Shown piece by piece: positions 42,090 to 52,769 of a DNA stretch of 64,000 bases. The DNA is from Ascarosepion bandense (Eukaryota; Mollusca; Cephalopoda; Sepiida; Sepiidae): NCBI GenBank assembly GCA_037127315.1, contig JBBBDQ010001454.1, positions 2,539,501 through 2,603,500 on the forward strand, in the 5' to 3' direction. Numbering within the stretch: the stretch's first letter is position 1; every line of letters begins with the position of its first letter. The notes under the pieces are model-generated. The model was not told the origin of the DNA. It saw only the letters and a list, made by a program, of their open reading frames with translations, and did not search any database. The position numbers were made by a program, and so were the translations under genes.

Positions 42090-43130
42090 AATTGTTCGAC
42101 ATGGAAACAAACAGATGCTGACATTTTGAAACTGATTGAAACTTACCATTCGTCTATCGGTTGACTACCTATATTCTTTGAATTAGAATGCTCATTATCT
42201 TCCCTAAAACACTTCAGATTCTAGAACTGTAAATGGCGATATAAAATCACACTTATCAGAATAAATTAGTCATATAAAGTAGGCATACCATGTAAATTTA
42301 TTCACCAAACTGTGATGATTTTCGTCAAAGAACTCAGAACAATGTCAACTGAAAAAGACATGACGACCAGAAACTGCAGTAAAACTAACAAAAGAAACCA
42401 AAATGAATTAGTAAAACCCCTCTCATTCTATAAACAGGAACTACGGTAGACAATATAAACGTATTGTATAATTATGTGGATATAATGATAACCACATAAT
42501 TATCAAAGGATATTTTGGGAAATAGGCCTTTGTAATAATTGCAAAAGCTGCGCATAATAAAAACATCAAAATCAAACTACTTTTTATTTATGATGGACAA
42601 GATGTAGCAAATACAGAAAATAAATCTTTTAATAAGAGAATATGGCAAAGCAAAATTATAAATTTAAATGTGACTGTGTAAGAAATTATATTTGCTGTGA
42701 AGTACGAAAATCATTAAACTTCGACTTTAGACACAAGGCAATGGCTTTTATGGAAAACAGAAATTCATTGGAATTTTGAAATTAAGAAAATATTTTAAAA
42801 CAAAACAAAAATATGAAAAATCTATTAAATAAGAAAATGTCACCCAAGTTGATAAATATAAGTGCCTAAAAAGAACAGATTTAAGAAAGCTGTGATATTT
42901 TGAGAATTGTTCAGATAGTTTCATTTTTTTAATCTTATAAGCCAGATCATATATGAAGAGAGCATGGCCTCCATTATCCTCTTCGTTTAATTATCAGTTA
43001 AGGAAAGCAGGTGGAGAGTGAGAAAATTGACAGTATCGGCAGGTACCAACTTGACAGCTAGATAATTAAGTTAAGCCTGTGGGAAGTTCAGTGCGGTGGG
43101 ACTTTTCTAACTCGACATGATTAACATTGA
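42090..43130. other. No recognised gene
   Basis: AT-rich, nothing recognised. Confidence 0.5.
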
Positions 43131-43134
43131 GATT

Positions 43135-43412
43135 TCTTTCTTCTTCTTCATGTGCCTTGTACCTTCAGGACGTAGGTGATCATGGACTTCCACTTTGGTC
43201 TGTCTCTTTTCGCTCTCAAAATTCTTCCCCTTTGCCATCCTTTTGCTCAAGCCTATCAAGTTGGTCTCGCGCTAATTTTCGCTGTCTCTTTCCTTATATC
43301 CGTCCTGTGAGTATTAAATTCTTCAGGCTTTTCTTCCTCATTACATGTCCCAGAAACATCATCTGTCTCTTCCTTATGTTAAGTATGAGTTTTCATTACT
43401 TGACAAAAAGCA
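43135..43412 (-). pseudogene. LINE 3' end (RTE-like lineage), decayed
   Basis: CTTCATGTGCCTTGTACCTT, GGTGATCATGGACTTCCACT and TGTCCCAGAAACATCATCTG are the antisense of the C-terminal blocks seen at 45.3-45.6 kb. Only the last 90 or so codons remain. Confidence 0.6.
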
Positions 43413-43414
43413 AC

Positions 43415-44262
43415 TAATCTCTCTGAATATGGAATAACATGAATTTCAAGCGTTGGTTCAATCGGAATAACTGATATTACAAGCGTTGCTGTGAAAATTT
43501 TTAATTATTTGCATAAGGCCTTAGAATTTATCGAACAAAGGTTTATGAGAACAATCAACTCAGTACTGTTGCAAAGGCTATTGAATATGTTATCGTCTGG
43601 AAATAGCCTCAGGGACACTTTGAAACGGTAGAAAAATATTGTAACATATTATAAATAACAGAAAAATTAATATTTTGATTTGATCAGTACAAATTTCTGA
43701 TTATCGATAATAATACTGCAAATAGTTTTAGAGATCTGAAATTGATCCTGCGTATAAACAACCAGAGACACCTTATATAAAAATTTATGACGAAAAAAAT
43801 TGGCTCCAGGTATATTACTCTAAACTTTCACTTATAAATTATCTACAAAATCTATTTTCAATTGTACTAAGAGATTTTAAAGTAATTAATATGTTTGGAT
43901 TTGGTCAAAGTGAAGCATTGAAATTCTCTTCGAAAACTTTCTGGAAACCCTGTAAGTTCACAAAGAGGTGTTCAAAAGTTGACATTTGTATCGCATTCAA
44001 TTATTATGAAACTTTCCTGAATCAACTTGTAAATCGTTAACTAAGAATTGTTGCAAATAGATATTGTAACAAAAAGATAATCATTTTTTTTATTTTTTGG
44101 GGAGGTGGGGGAAGATACAGTATGAAAAATTAAATGAAAATAATAAAATTAAACAGAAATGTTCTTTTCACTGTTGAACTTGCAGTGCTCCATAATGCGA
44201 CATATTCCCGTAACACAAATGATACATTGTCAATATTTGATCAGAGTTAAAATTATGTATTC
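43415..44262. other. No recognised gene
   Basis: Nothing recognised. Confidence 0.5.
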
Positions 44263-44267
44263 TTTCC

Positions 44268-45600
44268 ACTTTAAAAACCGAAGTGGAATAGGCAATGGCC
44301 AAATTGAAGAGAAACAAAGCAGGAGCATTAGACGAGATTGTAATGGAGATATTGATGTAAGGCTTTGGCGTAGACAGGCTCACCTAAATAATAAACGAAA
44401 TCAACAACAGCGGCAATATACTGAATAACCTAAGCATGACACTACAGAAACGAGGAATGCGATATTCAGGCTCAGAATGCTATCAGAAAGAGCAATACTA
44501 ATGTAGAAGAACTTTTATCTGTGCTTTATAGACTAAGCAAAGGCGTTTGACAAAATACACCACAAAGACTTGATAAAGATACTCAACAACCTTGACATTT
44601 TCGGAAAAGACGTTAGGATAATCAAGAATCTATATTAGCAGCAAACCGCTTGTGTACAGATAGGAAGTGAACACAGCAGCTATTCAAGAAAAGAAAAGGG
44701 CGTAAGACAAGGGTGTGTTATCTAACTGGATCTATTCAACATGTACACCGAAGCAATTTTGAGAGAAATTAAAGCCTTGCTGGTATTCGTCATTGGCTGC
44801 CAAAATCTCAAAAATATAAGACACGCAGATGACACGGTGCTGATAGCAGACACGGCGCAGAAAATGCAGCACCTTCTACAGAAGGTAGTAAAAGAAAGTG
44901 AGAAGAAAGGATTGAGTATAAACTTAAAGAAAACTGAATGTATGGTCATAGTCATAAAGAAGACTCCAATATGCCAACGACAAGTCGGAAAAAGTAAAAT
45001 AAACAAGTAAAGAAATTTACATACTTGAGAAGCTTTCTGACAGAGGATGGAAAGTGAGACATAGAGATCCAAAGACGTATTGGCATGGTCATGGACGCAT
45101 TTTAGAAGCTAACCAGAATACCGAGAGACAGGAAAATCTCATTGGAAACAAAGAAAAGAGTGCTGGATTGCTATTGATATATGTTCTTCTGTATGGAAGT
45201 GAATGCTGAATGATCTCATCATGAATGAAGGAGAGGCTTAAGGCAGCAGAAATGTGGTTTTACAGAAGGATGCTGAGGATATCATAGACTGAGCACGGGA
45301 GCAACGATGAGGTGTTGGAAAGGGTGCAAACGAGAAGAAAACTCATGCTTAATACCAGGAAGAGACAGATGAGGTTCCTGGGACACGTAATGAGGAAGGA
45401 GAGACTGGAGAATTTAATACTTACAGGGCGGATTTGATAAAAAAAAAAGTAGAGACAGGGGAAAGCAGCGCAAGATCTAATTGATATGCCTAAGCAAATG
45501 GATGGCGAAGCGGGATTTGGGAGAGATACCAAGATAAAAATACTGACAAGAGTCAGAGCCAAGTGAAAGTCCATGATCGCCTACGTCTTGAAAAGATACC
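44268..45600 (+). pseudogene. LINE reverse transcriptase, RT domain to C-terminus (RTE-like)
   Basis: The longest copy of this lineage. Reading through frameshifts on +: KLKRNKAGALDEIVMEIL (early RT block), TRNAIFRLRMLSERAI, then AKAFDKIHHKDLIKILNNL (box A region), EKGVRQGCVI..LDLFNMYTEAIL (box B region), and HADDTVLIADTAQKMQ, where the YADD catalytic box reads HADD. Then LSINLKKTECM, RRMLR-like, RRKLMLNTRKRQMRFLGHVM and RAKWKSMIAYVLKRYRP at the end. Endonuclease and N-terminal parts are absent (5' truncated). At least six stops or frameshifts. The RTE-like placement was judged from the C-terminal blocks, without a tree. Confidence 0.8.
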
Positions 45601-45604
45601 GCCC

Positions 45605-46775
45605 ATGAAGAAGATTCTTTTCACTTAGTATTTGATAGCAACCGTATTGTCGGCCATGACAACATCCCATCTATAAATCTCCCCCATCACAATCTGACGA
45701 GTAGAATATGCAGAGTAATTGTTGTATATTTATTATTTATTTACTTGGAATTTCTTTTGCTTATCAATGATTTGCAATGATGTTCAGTCATTTTTTTTTT
45801 ATTTTTGTTTTTCACCATTTAATTGGCATGGAACTCTGGAATATCATTTCTCTCCCCTTTAGGTCTCTGCTGCGGGCTCTTTGATTTATATTGATCAACC
45901 TTGATACAACATTTTGGCTTATCTTTCTTATATTACTTAAGCAAAGAAACAAAAATTAATATCCAGTCTATTGTAGTAAGAAAAATCAATAAATGTTTTC
46001 CCGCAAGAAAATAGGTGCGTGTCACCTGCTAAAGTTTTATACACTTTTGAATGGATGCATCAGCTTGATGGAAAAAATGCCCTTATCGGAATTGTTATTC
46101 AAGTAAGATTTCTCTTCGTCGAAAAGGAGGGGAATACAAATATCATCGTTAGAATGTCTTATTGAATTAAGAAACGTATTGAATAAAACGAAAGAAATAT
46201 CGGAAAAATGTATTATTTCTCATTTTAAACTCAATTTAAAAATTAGGTCGCATCATCGATAGAAACTGTAATGCTATGCTAACTTTTTGAAGTAACGGGT
46301 GAATCTGACAGGAGTGTTCAAACATTTACGTCATTGTAAGCCGTAGCAATTGTACCATCTTTAACGACAATGCCTTCTCATCAACTTGGAGATACAACCA
46401 TTGTGGCGTACGAAATTCTTCTGGTAAGAATATTCTCAAAATGCATTGGTGTCGTTATTCATTGAGTTTTTACAATTGATGGTTTCGCTTTAGCTTTCAA
46501 CTGATAACATATTTCTTCGGTAATCAGTGATCTTAAACGCTAATTTGCTAATACCACCGTCATTTGGATAGTTTTTTGTTTTCCGAAATTTCCTATTTTT
46601 TTTTCAATTCGCAAGTCCTTTTAGGACTGTTCCAATAAGAACGCCACAACTGTCACATGCAAAGCATTTGTTTTAAATTTCCTTGTAAGCTGTAAATATT
46701 TGTCCAGTTATTTAGATCCTTCTAAGCACTAAAATCCTTGATTTGACAACTCTTCTTTTTCTTGTTTAAATATAT
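45605..46775. other. No recognised gene
   Basis: Nothing recognised. Confidence 0.5.
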
Positions 46776-46779
46776 GTGA

Positions 46780-47225
46780 CGCGGCCTGGAGCGGAACGGA
46801 TCGTCTAGTGACTAGGTGTTTGTCTTCTTAACACTAATTCGAGCTTTTGGTTGGTAATGTCTGTTCACTCCAATCGGAGTTTTCAAATTTGTGACGATTC
46901 AAAATATCTTATTCGAGATTTTCACCGAAGCTTTACGGAAACGGCCGAAGGTTGGTTTTTGTGTGTGGTGGGTAGCGGCGGCGGTAATTCATCTTGTCTG
47001 TCTTGGCTCAGCGCAAAAACTGATTGGTTCGTTGTTTAACTTTAACTCTTTTCGGTCGGTCGGTCTGCTGGACTCTTTCTTGGCTCTCTCTGTTTGTTTG
47101 CATCTTCAGCCAGGGCTCTATCGGAGGCGACCGTCTCTATCTGTACGGTCGTGGCTCCCCGGCAGGAAACCGTCACTCCTTGTCGTTACATCTTTACGTT
47201 TCTCGTCTTGACTCGAACCGAGCTC
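46780..47225. promoter_or_regulatory. GC- and CpG-rich segment of unknown nature
   Basis: It contrasts sharply with its AT-rich surroundings and has many CpG (GACGCGGCCTGG, GGAACGGATCG, GCGGCGGCGG, CGGTCGGTCGG). Four overlapping + frames cross it without a recognisable domain. It abuts a PLE coding remnant at 47226. It could be a truncated host promoter/5' UTR, or a PLE 5' region; neither is shown. Confidence 0.3.
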
Positions 47226-47460
47226 CAACTCGACTCAACCCAAATGAAAACTCCACTACACAAAATCTTCAATAGAAATACTCTGAAAATTAGCTACTTC
47301 TGCACTCATAATACGGACAATATTATCAATTCACATCACAATCAAATTTTCAATTTAAATAATAACATAAAAAAATTTTCATTTTAAATAATAACATAAA
47401 AAAAGGAATTTTAAATTCTTGTAATTGCAGATCTGCAAACAACTGTCCAGTGAAAGGCAA
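47226..47460 (+). pseudogene. Penelope-like element coding fragment
   Basis: The + strand translation gives LHKIFNRNTLKISYFCTHN, then DNIINSH and a cysteine cluster (SCNCRSANNCPVKG), the linker before the GIY-YIG domain in PLE proteins. It breaks off at 47460, where an inverted PLE terminal segment starts. Confidence 0.7.
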
Positions 47461-47941
47461 ATTATTAATTCAAATATGCTATAAAAATTCACACACCGGA
47501 AGGAGCCCCGAAACATATCCATTTACAGGAAATTAAAAAAAAGGTAGGTGGATTAAGAAAGAAAAAAAATTAACATTTGTCGTCCAGACATAAAAATCAG
47601 AGGGGCAAAGACAGAGATTCATGACTCTTTCATAATCCCCTCATCTTTTTTTTAAACTTCCTTAGTATGTTTTTGGCACCTTACGGAACGTGATTTTTTG
47701 TACCATATTTGAATTAAGAAATGTTTGTTTTTGATCGTTGCTGAAGAAACGAGAATTTTCTCGCCGAAATAGGTATTCAATGAATGTAGAATTTGGATTT
47801 TTTTTACATAATATTTGGCTCTGGGAATAGACGATACTATTTACATCTAGCCCTCCAACTGATCCATTTTTAATATGAATAAAATTAATAATAATAGGAT
47901 CTGGTTTTGGGGATTTTACCTATATGCTCTTCTTTTTTTAG

Positions 47942-47945
<4 letters not shown>
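47461..47945. mobile_element. Inverted pair of PLE terminal segments
   Basis: The left part (about 47461-47635, minus strand) matches 30.10-30.27 kb; the right part (about 47641-47945, plus strand) matches the reverse complement of 29.86-30.19 kb. The arms share GAATTAATAATTTGC / GAATTAAGAAATGTTTG and neighbouring blocks. A well-formed hammerhead lies in the right arm. (TA)n follows at 47947-47987. Confidence 0.65.
47732..47786 (+). ncRNA. Hammerhead ribozyme, well-formed
   Basis: Helix I TCGTTG/CAATGA (six pairs, one G-U), CTGAAGA at 47741-47747, stem II CGAGA-ATTT-TCTCG, GAAA at 47766-47769, helix III ATA-GG-TAT, H17 = T at 47777. Every conserved core position is satisfied. Cleavage is predicted after 47777. 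The homologous copy at 30.05 kb has lost the CTGA box. Confidence 0.7.

Positions 47946-47946
<1 letters not shown>

Positions 47947-47987
<41 letters not shown>
47947..47987. repeat. (TA)n microsatellite
   Basis: TA array at the outer edge of the PLE pair. Confidence 0.95.
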
Positions 47988-47990
<3 letters not shown>

Positions 47991-48219
47991 AGCAAGCTTT
48001 CCTTTAGCATCTTTTATTGAATATAGCCAACGTGGATGATTTAATCAATCTTTTATTGAGTTTTTGAAGCATTCTAATATGTTTCCGTGTCTCAGGAATG
48101 AAAGTATATAAAATTATCCATATTTTTCATTGTTTCGAGCGCTTTCCACCAGTGCTTTAGCCATTCTCTAGGTTGTTATATTTAGTAAAGTTATTATCTG
48201 TGAGTTGTATTCAACCAGT

Positions 48220-48450
48220 TAAATACCATACATGATACACGCTTAGGCGATCATTTCTCGAAATAGATATGACTGATTGGGCCGAAGATTTCCCCGTAGT
48301 AGATTGCCTTTACTTTCCACGGTAGACTGGTTGTCAGTCAAGTTTATAGAACCCAGTCTGTTCTTCTATTTAATTTATAGCTGAAGGGAGAAACTACGGA
48401 TTAATATCTTTCCCAGGGGAACTTGATAAGTATTTTTACTATGTGAAGGT
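48220..48450 (-). mobile_element. tRNA-derived SINE, 5' truncated
   Basis: Read on minus: TTCCCCTGGGAAAGATATTA, GTCTACCGTGGAAAGTAAAG, the TTTC-type hairpin (decayed) and GCGTGTATCATGTATGG. The head is missing. Confidence 0.75.
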
Positions 48451-48651
48451 TATTGTGGAAGAGTGACCGTTTTCAGCAATCACGCGCCATGCACAGTTAG
48501 GTGGACATGAGGGTGAATTTCAGGAAAACACAGAAATAGTGTCAGAATGATAACGAGGAACGGCATTTAATGAACATGGCTTCTCTAATAGTATGATATC
48601 GAGGATTATGTGATTTAAAAATGATTTTTGTATTATAAACTAGAATTTTCG

Positions 48652-48654
<3 letters not shown>

Positions 48655-48685
<31 letters not shown>
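48655..48685. repeat. (TA)n microsatellite
   Basis: TA array at the left edge of the palindrome. Confidence 0.95.
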
Positions 48686-48690
<5 letters not shown>

Positions 48691-48691
48691 A

Positions 48692-48813
48692 AAAAATCTA
48701 AAGCGAGCCAAAACCTACCGCGGTTTCACACTACGGATCGTCAGGGCAAAGGCCTTTGCCCTGACGATCCGTAGTGTGAAACCGCGGTAGGTTTTGGCTC
48801 GCTTTAGATTTTT
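48692..48813. mobile_element. Perfect 122-bp palindrome of two PLE ends with hammerhead cores
   Basis: The 61-base arms are exactly complementary with no spacer (centre 48752|48753, CAAAGG|CCTTTG). Each arm, read outward, carries CTGACGA, a weak stem II, GAAA, helix III ACC-GC-GGT and A17, with helix I GCC..CC / GG..GGC (right arm 48752-48798). The same outward order (CTGANGA, then GGTAGGTTT..TTGGC) ends the PLE at 57.97-58.03 kb. Stem II pairing is poor, so activity is uncertain. Confidence 0.75.
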
Positions 48814-49085
48814 GTGTGTCTTTGCTCTACTTTTGTATATTTTCTTTTGTACTTTGTATCGAGCACTTTTTCTTGTGGTTAGTTCCGTTTGGGTTTTTTT
48901 TTCTTTGCTGCGGAGTATTGAATGTTTTGTTCTTGTTCCGCGGGTTTCTTTTTTTTCTCTCCATTTATCCGACGCCTTAGTGCACCGGATTGTAACGGAA
49001 TTAGGTTCTGTTTGTTAGTGGTTTTTTTGAAGGTTTATTTTAGTATAAATTTACAGCCTACATACTTACAGAGTCTATTTAGTTA
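48814..49085 (+). mobile_element. PLE terminal segment continuing from the palindrome
   Basis: TATCGAGCACTTTTTCTTGT, GTTAGTTCCGTTTGGG and CTTGTTCCGCGGG parallel, more divergently, the segment at 4.70-4.89 kb (TATTGAGCG, TACTCGTCTCGG). It ends at the (TA)n at 49090. Confidence 0.45.

Positions 49086-49089
<4 letters not shown>

Positions 49090-49145
<56 letters not shown>
49090..49145. repeat. (TA)n microsatellite
   Basis: TA array. Confidence 0.95.
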
Positions 49146-49147
<2 letters not shown>

Positions 49148-49149
49148 CC

Positions 49150-49568
49150 GGCCATAATCATTAGGCCACGCCAGTGTTTTAAAAAAGGATGTATTTCATA
49201 CTATTTTTTAGTATTCATTGCCAAGTGAATAATTGTAACTTTTCAAAAACAGTAGAGGTTTATAAAGAACGAAGAGACGGGTGTGTTAGATTATTTTTGT
49301 GATATTTGCCAATATACAGTGTTAATGTTCATTGTTCATGTTCAGAATACCGAGAGAAAGTAAATGAAATAATTCCACTTGAAACATTTTTATTTATCAT
49401 TTTCGACTTAAAATATTTATCTTAATCATTTCCGACTCACTCATTTCTAGGTCATAATGTTTTTAAGTAAAGAATTCGAATATGAATCGAGATATCTTTC
49501 TTGATAAAACATATACAGCCACGTAATTCCTTCTCTGTCACTCTCTCCCCTGTCTCTATCTCTCTCTT
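49150..49568. other. No recognised gene
   Basis: Nothing recognised. Confidence 0.5.

Positions 49569-49570
<2 letters not shown>

Positions 49571-49627
<57 letters not shown>
49571..49627. repeat. (GT)n microsatellite
   Basis: GT array. Confidence 0.95.
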
Positions 49628-49629
<2 letters not shown>

Positions 49630-50384
49630 TGTTCATTCAGGATGAGACCGATCCTAACTCCCCGAAGTTTGTTGTCTTTTGTTACTTTCAGTAATACTTG
49701 CCCTTTTACGATCTCTATTTGTCTTTCTGGAACATTTTCTGCTATCCATTCAAGCTATTTTATCAAGTAGGCTTCTTACTCCCCTATGTTGCCTCTCTTG
49801 TCTTACAATATGTCTGTCTAAGATAGTTAAATTTCCGCAACTGTGTAGCCTATGTTGTTAAGGTTATTTCCGTTGACATCCGCTGATAATAAATCCGGTT
49901 AAACCTTATTCACTTAGAATCATCTCGCTGCCCAAAGTAAATAAATCCTGGGAGACTGCACATCTTTGTAATACTCATCTTTCTATTGTTGTGTATTTAT
50001 TCTCTATTTGCATGCAAGCTGTTTGTTTTCAGTACATATTACAGATTATGTGTATATCTCATAAATCAAGCGTTTCTCACACTTCAAGGAGTGCGTCGTG
50101 GCCTACGTTATGCAATCCCTTTGTATAATCTATGAAAATATATTGTGTATAGTTCTTTTCTGCATACGAATCTAAATTGAAAATCAAAAACTATACCAAA
50201 TCAATTTTAATTCATTTCATCGAATTTACGTGATATAAGAAGGGATGAGAATATCTAAATACAAGAACAAAAATAGTATTTTATAAAAAATTAGAAACTT
50301 TTTTAAAAATGTATTTGATAAATCATAAACTGATATGAATAGAGCTTTGCCGTAAATTCTTTAAATTATTATTCCATGCACCAT

Positions 50385-50540
50385 ATCCTTTCAAGATGCA
50401 GGTAATCATGCTTCTCTTCAACTTCCTGTCTTTGGTTACTCTAAGTAACTCTTACCAGCCTACCGTCTCTTTTTAGTTTTGTTCCGCCATCCATTTAAAG
50501 AAACTCGTAAGGAAGTCAATTCGCTTTCCTCTATAAGGCG
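50385..50540 (-). mobile_element. Possible LINE 3' end fragment (RTE-like)
   Basis: CACCATATCCTTTCAAGATG, GTAATCATGCTTCTCTTC and CGCCATCCATTTAAAG parallel the antisense end of the RTE-like LINE at 43.14 kb. A similar fragment may lie at 49640-49860. Both are very decayed. Confidence 0.35.
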
Positions 50541-50544
50541 TCGG

Positions 50545-52220
50545 GCTCAGAGTTTGAGATAAACAGTTGATTTCCTCACGCCAAGAGGATTAATGAAGGA
50601 AGGCAATGACGAAGAATCACATGGGTAATTTTAACAAAACAAGATAAGAAAGGACATTTACATACAACTAAAAACTAATGAAATAATAATAAAAGTAATA
50701 AAAAAATAATAATACTTCCCATTTTCAATAACTAAATTTTACATTAAATTTTTAAAACTAAAAAAGTTTTCTTGAAACTTATATTTTAGTTTTAATTGAA
50801 AACTAAATGATTAATTTTACTATTTCTAGTAAGCAAAGTACTCTGGTGTATTTCAAGCAAAAATTATAATGATTGAAATTTAAAAGTTTTGATTTTTTTA
50901 ATCTTTCAGTTTTTCCGCCATTTTTAAACGATCGACACATTTGTAAACAAAATTTAATTCTTGGTTTTAAAAAATCTTACAAAAATAAAATATACATGAG
51001 TGACAATTTTTTTTTTTGAAAAATTAGGAAATTTAATATTAAATTAATCTGACTTACACAAGTATGACTTATTTATAACATCAAATTTAGAATAAAACTA
51101 TTTCTTAAACACAGAATTCAACTTTCCGACCTTTCCACCGTATATTTGACAGATGTGAGATAAGATAAGGTAAGCGTATGGCGATCACAAGTGATATAAT
51201 TCTACAATTTTTCACTGTAAGGGGAAGAAACTCTGAAACACATAACTTTTTAATTTACACATAGAAGTTACCATACAAAAAACTTCAAATACACAAAAAA
51301 TTTAAATTCTTTTAAAAACAAGAAGGCACGACTATTTGTATTAAACTTTTGAATTTTCGATTAAATAAGTTTTTAAACTAGCCCCAAAAAATATTTGAAG
51401 TAATTTTAAAATATTTTTTAAACCTATAAATTATTATAATTAAAAAATACGAAAACAATCATGTAAAATTTCATTATTAATTGAAAAAACGATTTTCTTC
51501 AGAATATAATGTACTTAATTGAAATTATTTATTTAAGCAATTAAAAGCTTATGAAATTAAATAATGTCATATTTATATTGCATTTTTATTGTATTATTGT
51601 GAGCAGGTTTTCGAAAATAAAGCAAAATTTAAAAAAAATAATAGATGGTTTACATTTCCTAATGAGTCTTGCGTTTAACTAATAAAATCAATTTTCCCAA
51701 CAAAATTTAATTTCTTCAAATTTCATGAATCTACGTGGAGGTGGGTAACAGATGCAAAATATATTTTTACCAAGATTTTTTTAAATAATAATTCGAAAAT
51801 AATTTCATTCATTTGTGAATAAGTCTTGAAAGTTTTGTCAAAATACCCGATTATTTGATTTTTGCAAGAATTTCCAAATTAAAGTGTTTGTTACCGGAAA
51901 AAAAAGCTGAGTTATGTAATATTACGTTTTCCGTTGTAAACTCCCAAAACGATCTGGTTACCAGCTACCTAAAATCAAAACAAGATGCTTTACCAAAATT
52001 TCGAACGTGTTAGAAAACTTTTAAAATAATTAAAAAATACTTTGATCATCCATTTGATGGAAAAAGTTCGTTTTTATTAAGTTTGGGGAATTTTTTTTTT
52101 CATACGATTCTGTTTTTTGACGATTTAGTGAAGGTACCTAAATAATAATAATCAAAAGAAAAAGTTAGCGGCAAAAAAGTATTTGCTTCCCTGCAATTAC
52201 TTAGTAACGTGCTATGTGGA
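50545..52220. other. AT-rich, no recognised gene
   Basis: About 1.7 kb of strongly AT-rich DNA with A- and T-runs and no open frame of note. Confidence 0.5.
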
Positions 52221-52224
52221 TGAC

Positions 52225-52330
52225 GTCTTCTTTTATGCTTCATATCCTTTCAAGTTTTGATGGTTAATGGATTTCTACATCTTCCTCTTCGTTTTTCCTT
52301 TCATGATCCATTTTTCTTTTATGATCATTA
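52225..52330 (-). mobile_element. Possible LINE 3' end fragment (RTE-like)
   Basis: TTCATATCCTTTCAAGTTTT, then GGTTAATGGATTTCTACAT, resembles the same LINE end as at 50.39 kb. Confidence 0.3.
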
Positions 52331-52574
52331 TTTTGCTATCTGTTTACTCGAAGTTGATAGTAGATTAATCACCGTTTCTTTCTGCGTCTCTAGCCTTCAA
52401 AATCATTGAGAGTGTCAATTTCTCATAAGAATGAAACTTTGTGCAAATATTATGCAATATTTATCAATTCTCATTCCAGTTTTAAAAAGTCTTACGAAAT
52501 TTACATAGTCAATTCTTGTAGACTGATCTTTACAACAAATCTAATTAAAAGAGAGTTGTTATGAGTTGTGAGTT

Positions 52575-52650
52575 TTGAGTTGTTGTGAGTTCTTTGGTTT
52601 TTGTTGTGAGTTCTTTGGTTTTTGTTGTGAGTTCTTTTGGTTTCTTCAAC
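52575..52650. repeat. 22-bp minisatellite, three copies
   Basis: GTTGTGAGTTCTTTGGTTTT is repeated with small changes. Confidence 0.8.
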
Positions 52651-52769
52651 ATACATTGTTTATGAAAGAACCTGAACTTTGAATTTTGTCGAACTAGAGC
52701 CAATAAAAATTTATAACAAATGGGAACGAAAGAGATATTTTAGATTTTCTTCAACTGGATAAAATGAAA

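Noticed and set aside
46851..47275. Overlapping + frames in the CpG-rich segment as a host gene
   Set aside because: Three frames are equally open because of compos­ition; no domain, splice pattern or start context separates one of them.
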